NCBI GenBank assembly: GCA_010356995.1 | Contig: ML996695.1 | Coordinates: 505,061 to 569,060 of the forward strand | Direction of reading: 5' to 3' | DNA: 64,000 bases | Source of the DNA: Trichodelitschia bisporula | Lineage: Eukaryota > Ascomycota > Dothideomycetes > Phaeotrichales > Phaeotrichaceae | Shown: piece after piece, positions 33,931 through 44,647 of the stretch | Numbering within the stretch: the stretch's first letter is position 1 | Layout: every line of letters starts with the position of its first letter | Notes under the pieces: generated by a model | Told to the model about the DNA's origin: nothing | The model's input: only the letters and a program-made list of their open reading frames with translations | The model's database searches: none | Position numbers and translations under genes: made by a program

Positions 33931-36900
33931 ATGACTTCTACCATCGCTCTCACTCCTCATCCCAAACAACACCCTCCATCGCCATACACGCCGCTGCACT
34001 CACCCAATCTTTCGTCGACCATGTCCACGGTCATCGATCTCCTGGACTCTTCTCCCCCCGGCGCCGCTGATGCCGATGCCTATTCCCAGCGCATCAATGT
34101 CGCTGGCCATTGCAAGACGTGCAAAATACGCGTCGCCTCGTTCTACAACTCGTGGAAGCGCATCACCGGCTCGTACTATCTGCCAGCGTGTGAAGAGTAT
34201 GCGCTTGACACATCAGGCCTTCGCGTCAAAGGCAAGCCAAAGGCGGCCACTGCTGACAGTGCAATGAGCGGATGGTGAGTGGAGTTGTCAATCTTTTTAT
34301 TCCTGGAGCATTTTGATCCCCCCCCCCCTCCCCCTGTTCACTGCACATCTCTCCCACCACCTTCAACTTCATGTCTACTTTGAAGCATCTGAATCTCTGT
34401 TTTCTCTTCATCTTCTTCCAATCTGATCTCACAGCTTGTCACTTTTTTCACCACCCTCCTGCCCTCCCCCCCGGATGACTGATCTCCCGCCCGCCTGTCC
34501 CGTTCCTTATGCCCCGCTATGCTTCTCTCAAATGATTTGCCTGTCATCCTATCACCCTATCACATTAGCGCCCCCGGTCAAGCCAGCCCATTGAAGAAGC
34601 CAGCAAAAGAGATTAGCCGCGAGCCAATGCAAGGCCCATGCCACCTATATGCAGCCCGCTATACGTAACTTTTGTTCTTTACTTCGCCCTATTGACATTT
34701 TACTTCTCATCTTGTCTCTTCTGTCTCTCTCACTCTCTCTTTCCCTTTTCATGCTCCTCCATCTGCCCTCTTCATTTTCACACCCCATCACACTCAGAAC
34801 CGTTCGCACTAATTACCGGCTCACAGTCTCATCCAACCTCTCGCATGCACGAAGTGCAATGAGAACCTGGGCATCCTCTGCACACGCGCGTCCGAGGCCC
34901 ATCCAGACTATCTGTAAGTCAACCACACGCGTTCCCCTCGCCCCCCCACACCCCCTCCCCCCCCCCACCAACCCCTCTAACATCTTTTCCCCGCAGCAAC
35001 AAGCGCTTTTTCAAACTTCCCCGCATTCAATTGAAGCCTGCCGACAACCCAGCCGGAGAGCCTGAAGTCCTGCCCGTCGTTGAGAGTGCGCCCGCGTCCA
35101 TGGACCGCGAGCGCGAGTTGCTCCGGAGGGACGGGAGGGATGGCGCCGACGCGCCGCGCGGGGCCGACGAGGGCCGTCGCGAGGAGGGAGCACCCCAGGA
35201 CGTGATCAAGCTGAGGCCGGCCGTCCACCTGAACCTCCGCGACACGCTCGTGGCCGAGTCAACCAGTGACAGAGAGCCGCCGACACGTACGTACCGCCGC
35301 GAATCAAGCCATCGCGAGTCCACCGGTCACAGAGAGCCACTCCACCCGAACCACCGCGACGCGCATCCCTCCAAAGACCGTACGGTCCCGCTCAACGGCA
35401 ATTCCGCCACGAACGGCTATGCACAGCAGCACACATACCCGTCAACCGCAGAAGTCAAGTTGGATGCGATCGACCGTATCCAGACCCAGGTCAACCTCAA
35501 TCGCGCCACACTCGAGGCCTGCACGCGCGACATTGGCCGGCAAGACCGCACCATCCAGCAGTTGCAGCAGACGTTCATGCAGTACGTCGAGGACCTGCAC
35601 CGCCAGATGCGCGACCTGCGCGACGTCGTCACCCAGCGCGCCCAGATTGCCCCCGCGCCGCCGGCCGCGTCGTCCAGCGTCGACGATCAGACTCTCGAGG
35701 TTTTCACTTCCACTCTGACCAACATGTCGGCGCGCGTCAACGAAATCGACGTGTTGAAGATGGGCATGGAGGTGATCAAGCGGCGTATCAAGCGCGTCGA
35801 GGACTCGCTTCCGACCGCCCTGGCCCAGACACCGACCCCGCAACTCCCTCCTCCCCCGCCCCAGCAACCTGACCGCTTAACTCCTGCGCCGCAACCCCGC
35901 CTCGCCCGCGCGCACTACACGCCCTACCCACCCTCTCCACCCCCACCACCCGCTTCCGCTCCCGCCGCCGCCGCCGCCGCCGCCGCAGCTGCAGCAGGTT
36001 GGGCAACCGTCAACCCGGCCAAGCGCGGCCCACCCCTCGACACACGCGGCTCGGACGCCACAACACCCCTCGGCTCCCCGAAGCGCGCAAAGCTCGCCCC
36101 TGTCGAACCACGGCACTCCTACGAAGCCACCGAGCGCATGGAAATCGACGCGCCTCGCGCTAGCGCCGGCCCTGGCACCAACCCCAATACTCCCGCCGAA
36201 GAGCCCTACTCCGCCGCTTCAGCTACTGGTGGGTCGTACGTGCGCTACCCGACCACACCCGCCCTTGCCGAGGACTGGCCGTCTAGTGCCCCGCCCTTCC
36301 GCACGGTCTCGACGCCGCTGCCGCATCCGGGCGAGGTGCCTAGCTCGCGGAGTCCGCCGGGCCGCGGGCGGGGCAGTGGCAGTGGCCGTGGCCGTGGTCG
36401 GCCGCCCATACGGAAGGGGATTGATGAGTGGGAGCGTGAGCGCGAGTGGGCGGCTCAGCAATCTGATGGGGGCTTTGGGCGCGGGAACCTGGTTCGGCGC
36501 GGGTCGAGCTCGATGGGTATGGGTATGGCTCGGGGTGAGGGCGGGAGTCCGCCGAGTGGCGCGGAGGGTTCCATGGCTGGCGATCCGTACGCGCATACTA
36601 AGAAGACGCGCACGAAGCCGACGCGGAATGCGGAGGGGATTCTGATCAGGAAGGATGGGAGACCGGATATGAGGAGTCAGAGCAGTGCGGCGAATTTGAG
36701 GAAGGTGCATGCGCGGAAGGAGGAGGAGAGGCGGGCGGGGGGCACGCCGGGGAGTTCTGGGGTTAGTGGCGGGATGGAGGAGGGGAGTCCGGGTGCGGAG
36801 GGTGGAGAGGGGCGTAGGGAGAGGGATGGGCGGAGTCTGGAGGAGAGGACGCAGCGGATTATGCGAACTATGTTTCCGCATGGGGTTGATGTGGAGGGGA

Positions 36901-36971
36901 GTAGGGCGGAGGTGGAGAAGTATTTTGCGGAGGAGGCGGAGAGGTCGAGAGGTCGAGAGGGCGAGGAGTGA
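33931..36971 (+). CDS. Zinc-fold protein resembling Mis18/Yippee, with coiled coil and GRP motif
   Basis: Exons 33931-34274, 34827-34913 and 34997-36971 give 801 aa. The N-terminal 150 residues carry CKTC and CTKC pairs 57 residues apart, the second set in an LxCTKCNENLGILC context ending PDYLNKRFFKLPRIQL. This matches the shape of the Mis18/Yippee zinc beta-tent fold. Next come a charged linker, a coiled coil at about 290-350 (NLNRATLEACTRDIG, QQLQQTFMQYVEDLH), a Pro/Ala-rich segment with an 11-Ala run, an AT-hook-like GRGRGRPPIRKG at about 605, and a conserved-looking basic block (RNAEGILIRKDGRPDMRS). Nuclear or chromatin function is inferred, not shown. The middle exon is only 87 nt and holds the second Cys pair; the first intron is unusually long (552 nt). 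The start may be ATG 34021. Confidence 0.65.
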
Positions 36972-38096
36972 TTGGGGGCAGTGGGAAAGGGTGTGCATGA
37001 TACCATTTGAGCTTTCGGCGCGAGGGGGGAGAGGGCGTTTACAGACGGTGTTGTCCGCGATGGGCATGCATTTCACATACGTTGCACATATATCGTCATT
37101 ATGCGAGGGCGCATCTCGCGCGTGTACAGCGTGTACTTAGTAATGCGGTATCGACAACTGGATTACGACTTCCTCGAGGCATGCCGTGCTCAGAAACTTG
37201 GCGTATAGTATCCGCTTAGCGACGACATATACGACGCTCGAGCCCTACCTCTCCCTGCCCTCGCGCGCGCGCGCGCTCTGCAGTAACACACCAGTCCCGT
37301 CGTCCGGGGACCGTGGATCCAGCAGGCCGGAACGGGCGCTTCCGCGGGTGTGCGTTGCGGGCGCGCGGAGCACCCGATTGCGATTTGGGAATCTGTGACA
37401 CGGGCTGGAGGTGGCTGGCATACCGTGCTCGGAATTCCCAAGTAAAAACGCATTGCGTTTGAAGCGCACGGTTGACAAGGGATTTTTGCGAGTCTACCTA
37501 CACTTTGCCTATTCCTCGTTCTCACATCTCTGTTGCGCGAATAGGACTACATTGGTTTCGTGTCGCGGGTTTAGAGTAGGGTTTGTAGGTGAATGTAGGG
37601 CGGTTGTAAATGAAGATGTTGATAGGGCAGACGTCGGGTGTGAGCCGAGGGCAGTTGCGGTCACGGTTGCTTAAGATTGATCAATATATGAGGTGGGGTT
37701 TTGTGGCAAGCGGATCGGGCCGGTGGGGGTGAGAAGCCGGGTATGTGGGGCTGTCATAAATTTATATTGCTGTTGAGGCACCTCCGAGGGTCTGATATAT
37801 ACCTTCTCGGAGCGCGATCCGAGAATCAGACACTTCTGCTCGGACTACTGCCAACTCCGACGTCGCAAGGAGCCGGAGACGACGGGGTTGACCAGACCCA
37901 AGCAGGCGATATAATGGCGATATACATCGTGTAGCACATCACACCACATATATGAAAGTTGAAGACTTAGATACCCCCTGTCTACCCCGTCCCTAGACTC
38001 CGAGCCTAGAAAATGGTATCATATCCGCCGCACCCCGTCTCCGAACCGTGACCATGCCCGAGAAACGCCGTCCCAGTACCCCCTCCACATATCCTC
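36972..38096. other. Intergenic, no gene seen
   Basis: About 1.1 kb between the 3' ends of two convergent genes. It contains a CG dinucleotide run near 37264-37275 and an 8-bp perfect inverted repeat with a 6-base loop (37804-37825). No supported coding sequence. Confidence 0.4.
37804..37825. repeat. Short perfect inverted repeat (hairpin)
   Basis: TTCTCGGA and TCCGAGAA flank GCGCGA, giving an 8-bp stem. It lies between two convergent genes, about 0.3 kb downstream of the rex1 stop on that gene's strand. It could be a chance palindrome. Confidence 0.4.
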
Positions 38097-40265
38097 CTAC
38101 TTAACCCCCACAAACGCCACCCCCAGCCTCGCCCCCCGACACGCCGCCTTAAGCGCCTGCTCCTCCGCATCCGTCCACTTAACACTAACCTCATCCCACT
38201 TCATAACGCGATACTCCTCGCGAAACTGCCTCTGCTGGTCCAACAACCCGGTCAAAGCGCGTGGATCCCCTGTGCCGGAGTACACAACCAGCGTCGCCGT
38301 CGGCGGGAGCGCATCCCACACACTCTTCACGCCCCTCGTCATCGCCTCCACCGCGCGGGCAAGCACATCGACAGCCGGCTCGCTCTCGTCCCCGAACCCC
38401 TCATCCGCGACCCCAATCAAGGGATGGAAGAACCGCGCCCGCGCCTCGCGGCGCAGCACATCACCCTCGTTCTCTCCCGGCCCCTTGCTCTTGCACCACC
38501 ACCCGCGCACAGCCTCTAACTCCCGCAACCTAGCCCAGACGAAGTCCACCTTCCCATGCTCCCCGCCCACAACCTTAACAACCCCGTCCACAACCTCCTG
38601 ATCAGAGTTGCAGCCGGTGACTACGTGCGCCGCATGCCCGTGCCCGCGCTTGGGATCGCCCCAGTCTACGACAGCGCCACGGCGCCCACCCGCAAATCCC
38701 GCGTCGCGCTGGTGGCCGGGGACATGTGCGCGGCCGAGGCGGCGGAAGATCGGTTCGCCGGCGGATTCGGACGTGCCCCAGCCAGGTCCGCGCTCGCACT
38801 TGAGACGGACTAAGTCCAGAACCGCGCGCGCGTCTTCGATGGAGTCGTGGCCCATCGGTCCTTTGTCCTGGATGCGGCGGGAGAGGTGCTTCTCGACGAG
38901 CCATTTGAGGGAGGATTTCAGCGGCGGTCCGCGCGGGTGGGGGTACAGCAGCGCCGTGTCGACGAGGAAGGGGTGCGTCAGCTTCAGGGCTTTGAGGTCG
39001 CCGTGCAGGGAGTGGCCGAGGAGGATAGTGCGCGGTGTTAGCAGCTTCACCAAGCGTTGTTGAATATCCTGCAGCGTGGTAGTCACGTTGGCGAGCTTCT
39101 CGGCCGTGATGCCGCTGAACTGCGTCAAATAGTCGGTGATCGGGTTCGCGGGCTTGACGTATTCGTCCATGACGACGTCACCGCCCCAGTTGACGATGCT
39201 GATGCGCGTGAGTTCGAATTTGTCGGGCGCGGTTTTGCACATCTCGCAGTCGAGGGCGAGGACGGTGCGCCCGGCGGTCATGGAGCCGGACTCGATTTCG
39301 CTGTCGGGGACGCTGCCGTCTTCGAGGCGGTCGACTTTGGTGTTGACCCAGCCGTGGATTGGCGCTGTTTCGTCGGCGACGCGGCGCGCAAGCCCGATAG
39401 ATTTGAGGTGTGGGGTGGGGTAGAGCGCTGGGTGGATGGCGTAGCCTTCGTCTTGGAGATCCTCGAAGGAGGCAATGTATTCCGTGATCGGCGTGCGCTT
39501 GTTCGTCCAGTGACTTGTCTTGGCCGGTTGAACCCCCTTGGCGCTTTTCTCTTCCTTCGATTTAGGAAGCGGCGACACGAGCATGCCTTGGAGGGGAGAG
39601 TGGAGGCGTGATTGCTTGTCGTCGCCAGGCGCCTTGACCGGGAACATGTGAGTAAACATCTCCTCAAATGGCTTGAGTTCTTGCGGTAGATCGAGCGTCG
39701 ACAGCTTTACGGGATAGTAATCGTCCGGCGAGAGCGGCTTCGAGGGATCAGAGGTGGTTGTTGTGACTAAGGCGACAGCGGCAGTCGTATCTTTGCTCTC
39801 TACCTCCTGGGATGGCCGACGCGACGGGAACGAAAGTGGAATCTCGCCCGTGAACATACCCGCCTCAAGGCCGGGCACCATCATGACGACGACCTGTTTG
39901 ATGGAGGTATGGTGACGCACTGCCACCCACTGTGGCGCAGGTGCGTCGGCGAGGATGTACAGCGCCAGTTGCTGGAGGTCGCTGAGTTTGACGTAGGACT
40001 GAAGGCGCGAGTTGGCGGAGAAGGCGATCTCGGGGTAGTTAGACGTGCCCTTTGCCGGGTTCTTCTTGCGCTTCTTCTTGCCCATGGACACCTGCCAAGG
40101 GTATTCGTGAGGCGCAGTCTCCGCGGAGGTGCTTGAGGTGGCTGAAGCGAGCGACATGTTATCGGTGGAGCGAAGCATTTTGAGAGTGTCGCCGACGGAG
40201 GTTGTCGAAGTTGCCGGGTTCGCGGCCTCCTCGCTCGCTTCGTCGTGGCGGCGTTTGCGCGCCAT
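38097..40265 (-). CDS. rex1: RNA exonuclease Rex1-like (DEDDh)
   Basis: A single exon of 722 aa. It is a 3'-5' RNA exonuclease of the DEDDh group, in yeast trimming 5S rRNA, tRNA and snRNA precursors in the nucleus. The N-terminus is basic (MARKRRHD, then GKKKRKKNPAKG), fitting nuclear import. The exonuclease domain lies at about 390-560: ALDCEMC holds the first Asp and Glu, LLGHSLHGDLKAL the second Asp, and HDSIEDARAVLDLV the catalytic His and last Asp. A C-terminal region of about 160 residues (VWARLREL to the end) is shared with fungal Rex1 proteins. ATG 40263-40265 is preferred over the open upstream frame because it starts the basic family N-terminus. It diverges from the gene at 40819. 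Confidence 0.87.
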   Translation of the reverse strand: MARKRRHDEASEEAANPATSTTSVGDTLKMLRSTDNMSLASATSSTSAETAPHEYPWQVSMGKKKRKKNPAKGTSNYPEIAFSANSRLQSYVKLSDLQQLALYILADAPAPQWVAVRHHTSIKQVVVMMVPGLEAGMFTGEIPLSFPSRRPSQEVESKDTTAAVALVTTTTSDPSKPLSPDDYYPVKLSTLDLPQELKPFEEMFTHMFPVKAPGDDKQSRLHSPLQGMLVSPLPKSKEEKSAKGVQPAKTSHWTNKRTPITEYIASFEDLQDEGYAIHPALYPTPHLKSIGLARRVADETAPIHGWVNTKVDRLEDGSVPDSEIESGSMTAGRTVLALDCEMCKTAPDKFELTRISIVNWGGDVVMDEYVKPANPITDYLTQFSGITAEKLANVTTTLQDIQQRLVKLLTPRTILLGHSLHGDLKALKLTHPFLVDTALLYPHPRGPPLKSSLKWLVEKHLSRRIQDKGPMGHDSIEDARAVLDLVRLKCERGPGWGTSESAGEPIFRRLGRAHVPGHQRDAGFAGGRRGAVVDWGDPKRGHGHAAHVVTGCNSDQEVVDGVVKVVGGEHGKVDFVWARLRELEAVRGWWCKSKGPGENEGDVLRREARARFFHPLIGVADEGFGDESEPAVDVLARAVEAMTRGVKSVWDALPPTATLVVYSGTGDPRALTGLLDQQRQFREEYRVMKWDEVSVKWTDAEEQALKAACRGARLGVAFVGVK

Positions 40266-40818
40266 GGAGGTGAATGAACAGCGAGATCGCGTGAGCACGT
40301 GACTACGAGACACCGACGCGATTTCAATATGTTGGCGTACCGAGAGAGACTGAGGAAGCAGAATTGCAGGAAGAGAAAGAATGAAGCCGTACAAAAGTCA
40401 GCGAGCAGGCATGCGAGAATGATAGAAGCACGGGCCCCTTACGCTAACGTTGAATGCTGAGGGAAGCGGCTATATAATTTGCCGACGAGTTACGTAGTTC
40501 CGGTAAGCTCGGAATATAGATGGGCCGAGAGAAGCTTAAATCGGAGGCTCGTGAGGCTCTATATCACGTGGTCAATTCGTGAGAAAGTGCAGACGTTGAG
40601 AGTGCAGCTGAACATGTGGAAAACATCAACACCAGCAACTTAAATATCGCCGCCGCTTGCGTCTTCACCCACCTCTTTCCGCCGCCGCTTGGCATCAACT
40701 GTCTGTCTTAGCCCTTCCACGCTCCTTTGTCCACCTCAATCTCATCCGCGGCTATGTCTCAACCGCATTCATAACCCCCCACCACCGTCACTTCAAACCC
40801 ATACCAATCGCGCCCAAA
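40266..40818. promoter_or_regulatory. Divergent promoter, rex1 / orphan membrane protein
   Basis: 553 bases between divergent starts with no supported gene. It holds both promoters. The open frame to the right continues leftwards to about 40660 but without an ATG of its own. Confidence 0.4.
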
Positions 40819-42177
40819 ATGCGCCTCTTCCCCCCCCAATGGGCCGACACACACCCCCTCTTCCCCTCCCCACCAGAACCGCTCTCCTACCGCCCATCCT
40901 ACCCCTCCGCCATAACCGCCGGCCTCATCCTCGGCACAACCCTCCACGGCCTGCGCCGCTTCTTCGCGCGCACGCCCCTCCCTGCAGGTCACTTCACGCG
41001 CACCCTCGCCCTCAGCAGTACCTTCCTTCTCGCCCTCGACGTAGCAGCCGAATCCCGCATCGATGCCGCCGCCCTTCCGTACGTATCTCAGATCCTCGCG
41101 CAAGATGACGTGCCCCTCCCTCCGCGCCGCTGGGTGGCGCGCTCCACCCAGTGGTCCCTCGACGACCTCAACCTCGCGGGCTGCGTCGCGGGCACGGCGC
41201 TCGCGTTGCTGGCGCCGCGCTTCCGCCGGCCCCCGGTATTGCCTACTTCCTTCCCCCGCGCCCCGGTTCGCGGTCTGAGCTTCGCCCGCCCCGTGACCGG
41301 TGCTGCGCTCGGTGTGCTCGCGGGACATGTAGCCGGCGCGCTGGCGCTGGGCCGCACGGCAGGCGCGGCGGAGGAGCGACACAAGGCCAACATCGGCGCA
41401 GCGGCAGACGCCTGGTATGCGCGGACAGGGACAGAACCACCGGAAGCCATATACGGGCCCGAAGAGGATGTCGAGTACCAAGAAAGGTTGGAACAGGAGA
41501 TGGAAATGCTAGACCTGGCTGGCGCGCCCGGCCGGGGGCCGTTCTCCATAGTCCCACACGTGGTGCGAGATTTCCACTGGCACCCGCGGAGTGTAGAGCA
41601 GGGCTTTGAAGAGCTGGGTGAGACGCTGGAGTGGCTGGGTCAGGAAAGAGCGAGACTGGCGAGGGAAGCGGAGTTTTGTTACTGGCTTATACTGGATACG
41701 GAGGCGGGGTGGCCGGTTGTAAGGCCGGAGGGGATGGAGGAAAGTGCGGAGATGAGGTTGAGGAGGAAGAAGCTGGAATTGCTGAGCAGTATGCAGCGGC
41801 ATCTGTGGGCGACGATTAGTCTGGTTGATTGGATGATTATGGATGCGAGGAAACTGGCCCTCCAACTGCCGGCGGAGGCGAAGGGGGAGAGTTGGTTCCC
41901 CGCCGGACGGCCCGCGCGGGATCCCGTGTATGCGCCGCGGGATATGCTGGTGCAGGCGAGGGAGCATGCGGAGAATTTACGCGATCAGCTTGGGGAGCTT
42001 GAGGCGAGGGCTAGGGTTGCACCTGGGTTGAGGGAAAGTAGGGGGTGGAAGGAGGAGTGGACTGGTATTCGTGAGAATTTGAAGGCGAGTGAGGAGGTTA
42101 TTCGTGAAATGGCGAAGGGGGAGGGGGAGGGAGGCGAGGCGGAGGAAGAGGGGGGGAGGGAGAATGGGAGTGCATAG
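40819..42177 (+). CDS. Orphan fungal membrane protein
   Basis: A single exon of 452 aa; function not recognised. The N-terminal 185 residues contain about four hydrophobic segments (AITAGLILGTTLHGL, TLALSSTFLLALDVAA, LAGCVAGTALALLAP, GAALGVLAGHVAGALALG), suggesting an organelle or endomembrane protein. The rest is hydrophilic and largely helical, with FSIVPHVVRDFHWHPRSVEQG in the middle and charged coiled-coil-like segments to a Glu/Gly-rich C-terminus. Start 40819 has an A at -3 and is the first ATG in the frame. The composition suggests a mitochondrial inner-membrane protein, but that is a guess. Confidence 0.7.
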   Translation: MRLFPPQWADTHPLFPSPPEPLSYRPSYPSAITAGLILGTTLHGLRRFFARTPLPAGHFTRTLALSSTFLLALDVAAESRIDAAALPYVSQILAQDDVPLPPRRWVARSTQWSLDDLNLAGCVAGTALALLAPRFRRPPVLPTSFPRAPVRGLSFARPVTGAALGVLAGHVAGALALGRTAGAAEERHKANIGAAADAWYARTGTEPPEAIYGPEEDVEYQERLEQEMEMLDLAGAPGRGPFSIVPHVVRDFHWHPRSVEQGFEELGETLEWLGQERARLAREAEFCYWLILDTEAGWPVVRPEGMEESAEMRLRRKKLELLSSMQRHLWATISLVDWMIMDARKLALQLPAEAKGESWFPAGRPARDPVYAPRDMLVQAREHAENLRDQLGELEARARVAPGLRESRGWKEEWTGIRENLKASEEVIREMAKGEGEGGEAEEEGGRENGSA

Positions 42178-42501
42178 CGTGTGGGCGGCGGCATTGGATG
42201 GTTGCTTTATTCCTGGCTGCGGCTGGACGGCGGGCGATGTGTACGACTAGATGAAGAGTTGGGATAGAGGACGTTACGACGTTTCGTTGGCTATGAAGGA
42301 TATCAGGATGGTATCATCTTCCACCCCTAACCGGGTCCGACGCGCGTCTCCGCATTCCGATCAGGGCCCTCTTCGCACCTCGACACTCCAGTCTAACAGT
42401 GAGAATCAAAAAGGAAGCCTCTCGGTACAACCATCCATCCTCCACCATCTCGTTCCTCAACCCCACTCCTCCGGAGCAAAAAGGTACATCCATCACACCA
42501 A
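42178..42501. other. Short intergenic region with duplicated flank
   Basis: It includes GTTGGGATAGAGGACGTTAC at 42258-42277, which recurs with one change at 42968-42987 beyond the second tRNA. This suggests that the duplicated block extends past the tRNA genes. No gene is seen. Confidence 0.4.
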
Positions 42502-42633
42502 AGCCCGGGGCGGGACTCGAACCCGCAACCTAGCAGTATTCCCGCATGCCGGAGTACTACAGTACGAAGTATTGTAATCCTGTATCCCAGGCAGGAAAAG
42601 AGCCACCAACTCTACCAATTGAGCTACCCAAGC
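42502..42633 (-). tRNA. tRNA-Lys(CTT), 59-nt intron, divergent copy
   Basis: The mature tRNA is 42633-42597 joined to 42537-42502; the intron is 42596-42538. All helices can form: acceptor GCTTGGG with CCCGGGC (with G-T pairs), D-arm GCTC/GAGT, T-arm GCGGG/CCCGC with the TTCGAGT loop. The anticodon stem GGTGG/CTGCT pairs only through several G-T wobbles. Anticodon CTT at 42600-42598; position 37 is T where a purine is usual. The intron sits at the standard 37/38 site but is long. It may be a working gene or a decaying duplicate of the neighbour at 42816. Confidence 0.65.
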
Positions 42634-42815
42634 TGATCTGTGTCGATGGGAGAAAATGCTGGCTTTGCATGGCCACAGCAGCCGAAGAGCCAGAACAGAC
42701 GCACGTGAACATGGCTCTTCACAATATCAACCCAGGCCGCGTCACCCATCCGCCCCCACCAACTCTCTTCTTTGACCGACCCTTCAGGAGCAAAAAAGCT
42801 ACATCCATCTCATCA

Positions 42816-42909
42816 AGCCCGAGGCGGGGCTCGAACCCGCGACCTTGAGATAATCCCGCCTCACGAGGAGGATAAGAGTCACACGCTCTACCGATTGAGC
42901 TACCCAGGC
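42816..42909 (-). tRNA. tRNA-Lys(CTT), 21-nt intron
   Basis: The mature tRNA is 42909-42873 joined to 42851-42816, 73 nt, with a 21-nt intron 42872-42852 after A37. Acceptor GCCTGGG pairs with CTCGGGC, the D-arm is GCTC/GAGC, the anticodon loop is CTCTTAA with anticodon CTT, and the T-arm is GCGGG/CCCGC with TTCGAGC. B-box GGTTCGAGC and A-box TAGCTCAATCGG promoters are intact. One mismatch (T-T) is seen in the anticodon stem. It decodes AAG. Confidence 0.88.
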
Positions 42910-43060
42910 TGGTTGACTTGGATGGGAGTAGAAAGCGGCGGTTTCGTATGACCCCAACTAAAAAAGTTGGAATAGAGGACGTTACATGGCTGTGAACGAT
43001 ATCAAAACACCCCCATTTTGCACCCCCAACTCCAACCCCCAGCTCCGCCTCCACTCCATT

Positions 43061-44647
43061 CTACGCCCGCCTCCTCAGCCCCACAACCAACCCCAAAGGC
43101 TTCCTTAAAAACCCCTCCCGGGTCGGTAAGTCCATCTGCCTCAGCTCAAACTCAAAATTTTTAAACACCGTCGCCGCAATAAGCGCCATCTCCATCTCCG
43201 CCACATTCCGGCCCACACACGCCCTCGGCCCATATGAAAACGGGACAAACGCCTCCTTCTGCACCTCGTTAATGCCGTCCGTCCACCGCTCCGGCCTGAA
43301 ATCCTCGACATCAGTGCCCCATATTTCAGGGGAGTGGTGAATCGTATACGCCGGTACGCTGAGCACCGTCCCCGCCGGAAAGTGTTGGCCCAGAAGCGTG
43401 ATTCCTGCGCCTGTAACCTCGCGCGGCAGACCGAGGGACGAGGTGCTGTGTATGCGCATCGTCTCCTTGATCACGGCATCAAGGTACGGCAAATCCTTCA
43501 CCTGGCGATAATGCGGGACCCCCGGCTCCGGCAGCGCAGCATCCAACTCCTTAACCAGCGCCTCCTGCGCGCGCGGCGTGCGCAGCACATGGAACAGCAG
43601 CGCACAGCTCGTATTACTCGTCGTATCGCTCCCCGCAATAAGCTGCGTCAGCGCCTCCGCGGTCAATTCCGCACGTCCCATCGGCTGGTCATTCGCATCG
43701 CGGCCCTCCATCAACCTCGCCAGCAAATCCACCCGCTCCGTCTTCGGCTGCTCGAGCCGCGCATTTACGCGCGCCGTCGCAATACCGGCCAAGTTTTCAA
43801 CAGCCTTGAGGCCACGCGAAAAGAACGGGTCCGGGAGGTATTTGGCCCAGGGCTTGAGCCAGGGGAGGATGCCGAGCGTGCCGCTGACCTCGCCGCGGCG
43901 GTTGAGGACCTCAATCGCAGGCGCGTAGTGTGTTTTCCCCTCCTTCACAACCTCCGCCACGTCCTGCCCCAGCTCGAGCATGCCGAAGGGCGCGCCGAAG
44001 GCCAGATCCCCGATAATATCGAATGCGAGGTAATTGAACCAATTCAATGCATCGATTTCCGCGTAGGCGCGCGGGGTTGGCCATTCTTCTTTAGTGGTTT
44101 TCGCAGAAGCGGCAGCGGCGTCGGACAGCTCGCCCCAGCGCTGCGCGAAGAGGGCGAGGTTGTGGTGCATGTACTCTTCGAATTGGCCGACGGATTTGGC
44201 GGAGAAGGTGTGCGAGACGGTTTTGCGCTTGCGGGAGTGTTCGGGGCGGGAACGCGTGTTGAAGAGGCCGCGCTGGATGGAGACGAAGGCGTCGTAGTAG
44301 TCACTGCGGCGAGGTCAGTCTTGTGGGAGAGGAGGGGTGGAGGGGGGATACCTCTTTAGGAACCCGTTGCCGTGCCCGTATATTGCACTCACCGCAGCCG
44401 CGTCTGCAACGCTGATATGGTGAGGCTGGATTCGCACAAGCGGTCCATACTTCTGATGTGCAGCGTGGACAGCTGCATACCGCCTCCCACGCCGGCACTG
44501 GATGAACAACCAAAGACTAGTAAACTGCGCAGGAAATGGAGCGGGGATCTTGCGCAGCGCGCCATTGCTTAGATACGGAACAAAAAAGTACGCAACCAGG
44601 AGCGCAGGGAGAAGATACGGCAGCGCGGGGAGCAGAGTCGTCAGCAT
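43061..44647 (-). CDS. bphA: Cytochrome P450 CYP53 family, benzoate 4-monooxygenase
   Basis: Exons (minus) 44647-44352 and 44303-43061 give 512 aa. It is an ER-anchored P450 that para-hydroxylates benzoate to 4-hydroxybenzoate, the entry to the protocatechuate route and a detoxification step for plant and fungal benzoates. An N-terminal anchor (LLPALPYLLPALLVAYFFVPYL) is followed by KIPAPFPAQFTSLW, the CYP53-typical YGHGNGFLKSDYYDAFVS (rebuilt across the intron) and TVSHTFSAKSVGQFE, the I-helix AGSDTTSNTS, KETMR (ExxR), FRPERW, and the heme loop FSYGPRACVGRNVAEME with its Cys ligand. The length is normal. The redox partner is expected to be P450 reductase; none is nearby. Confidence 0.92.

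Larger units (their letters stand above)
42472..42940. repeat. Tandem duplication containing the two tRNA-Lys genes
   Basis: Two units share not only the tRNA but both flanks: GGAGCAAAAA plus a TACATCCATC word on the left (42473 and 42787), and a GACTTGGATGGGAG-like word on the right (near 42642 and 42916). The spacing between units is about 314 bases at the 3' ends. The copies differ most in the intron. Confidence 0.75.
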
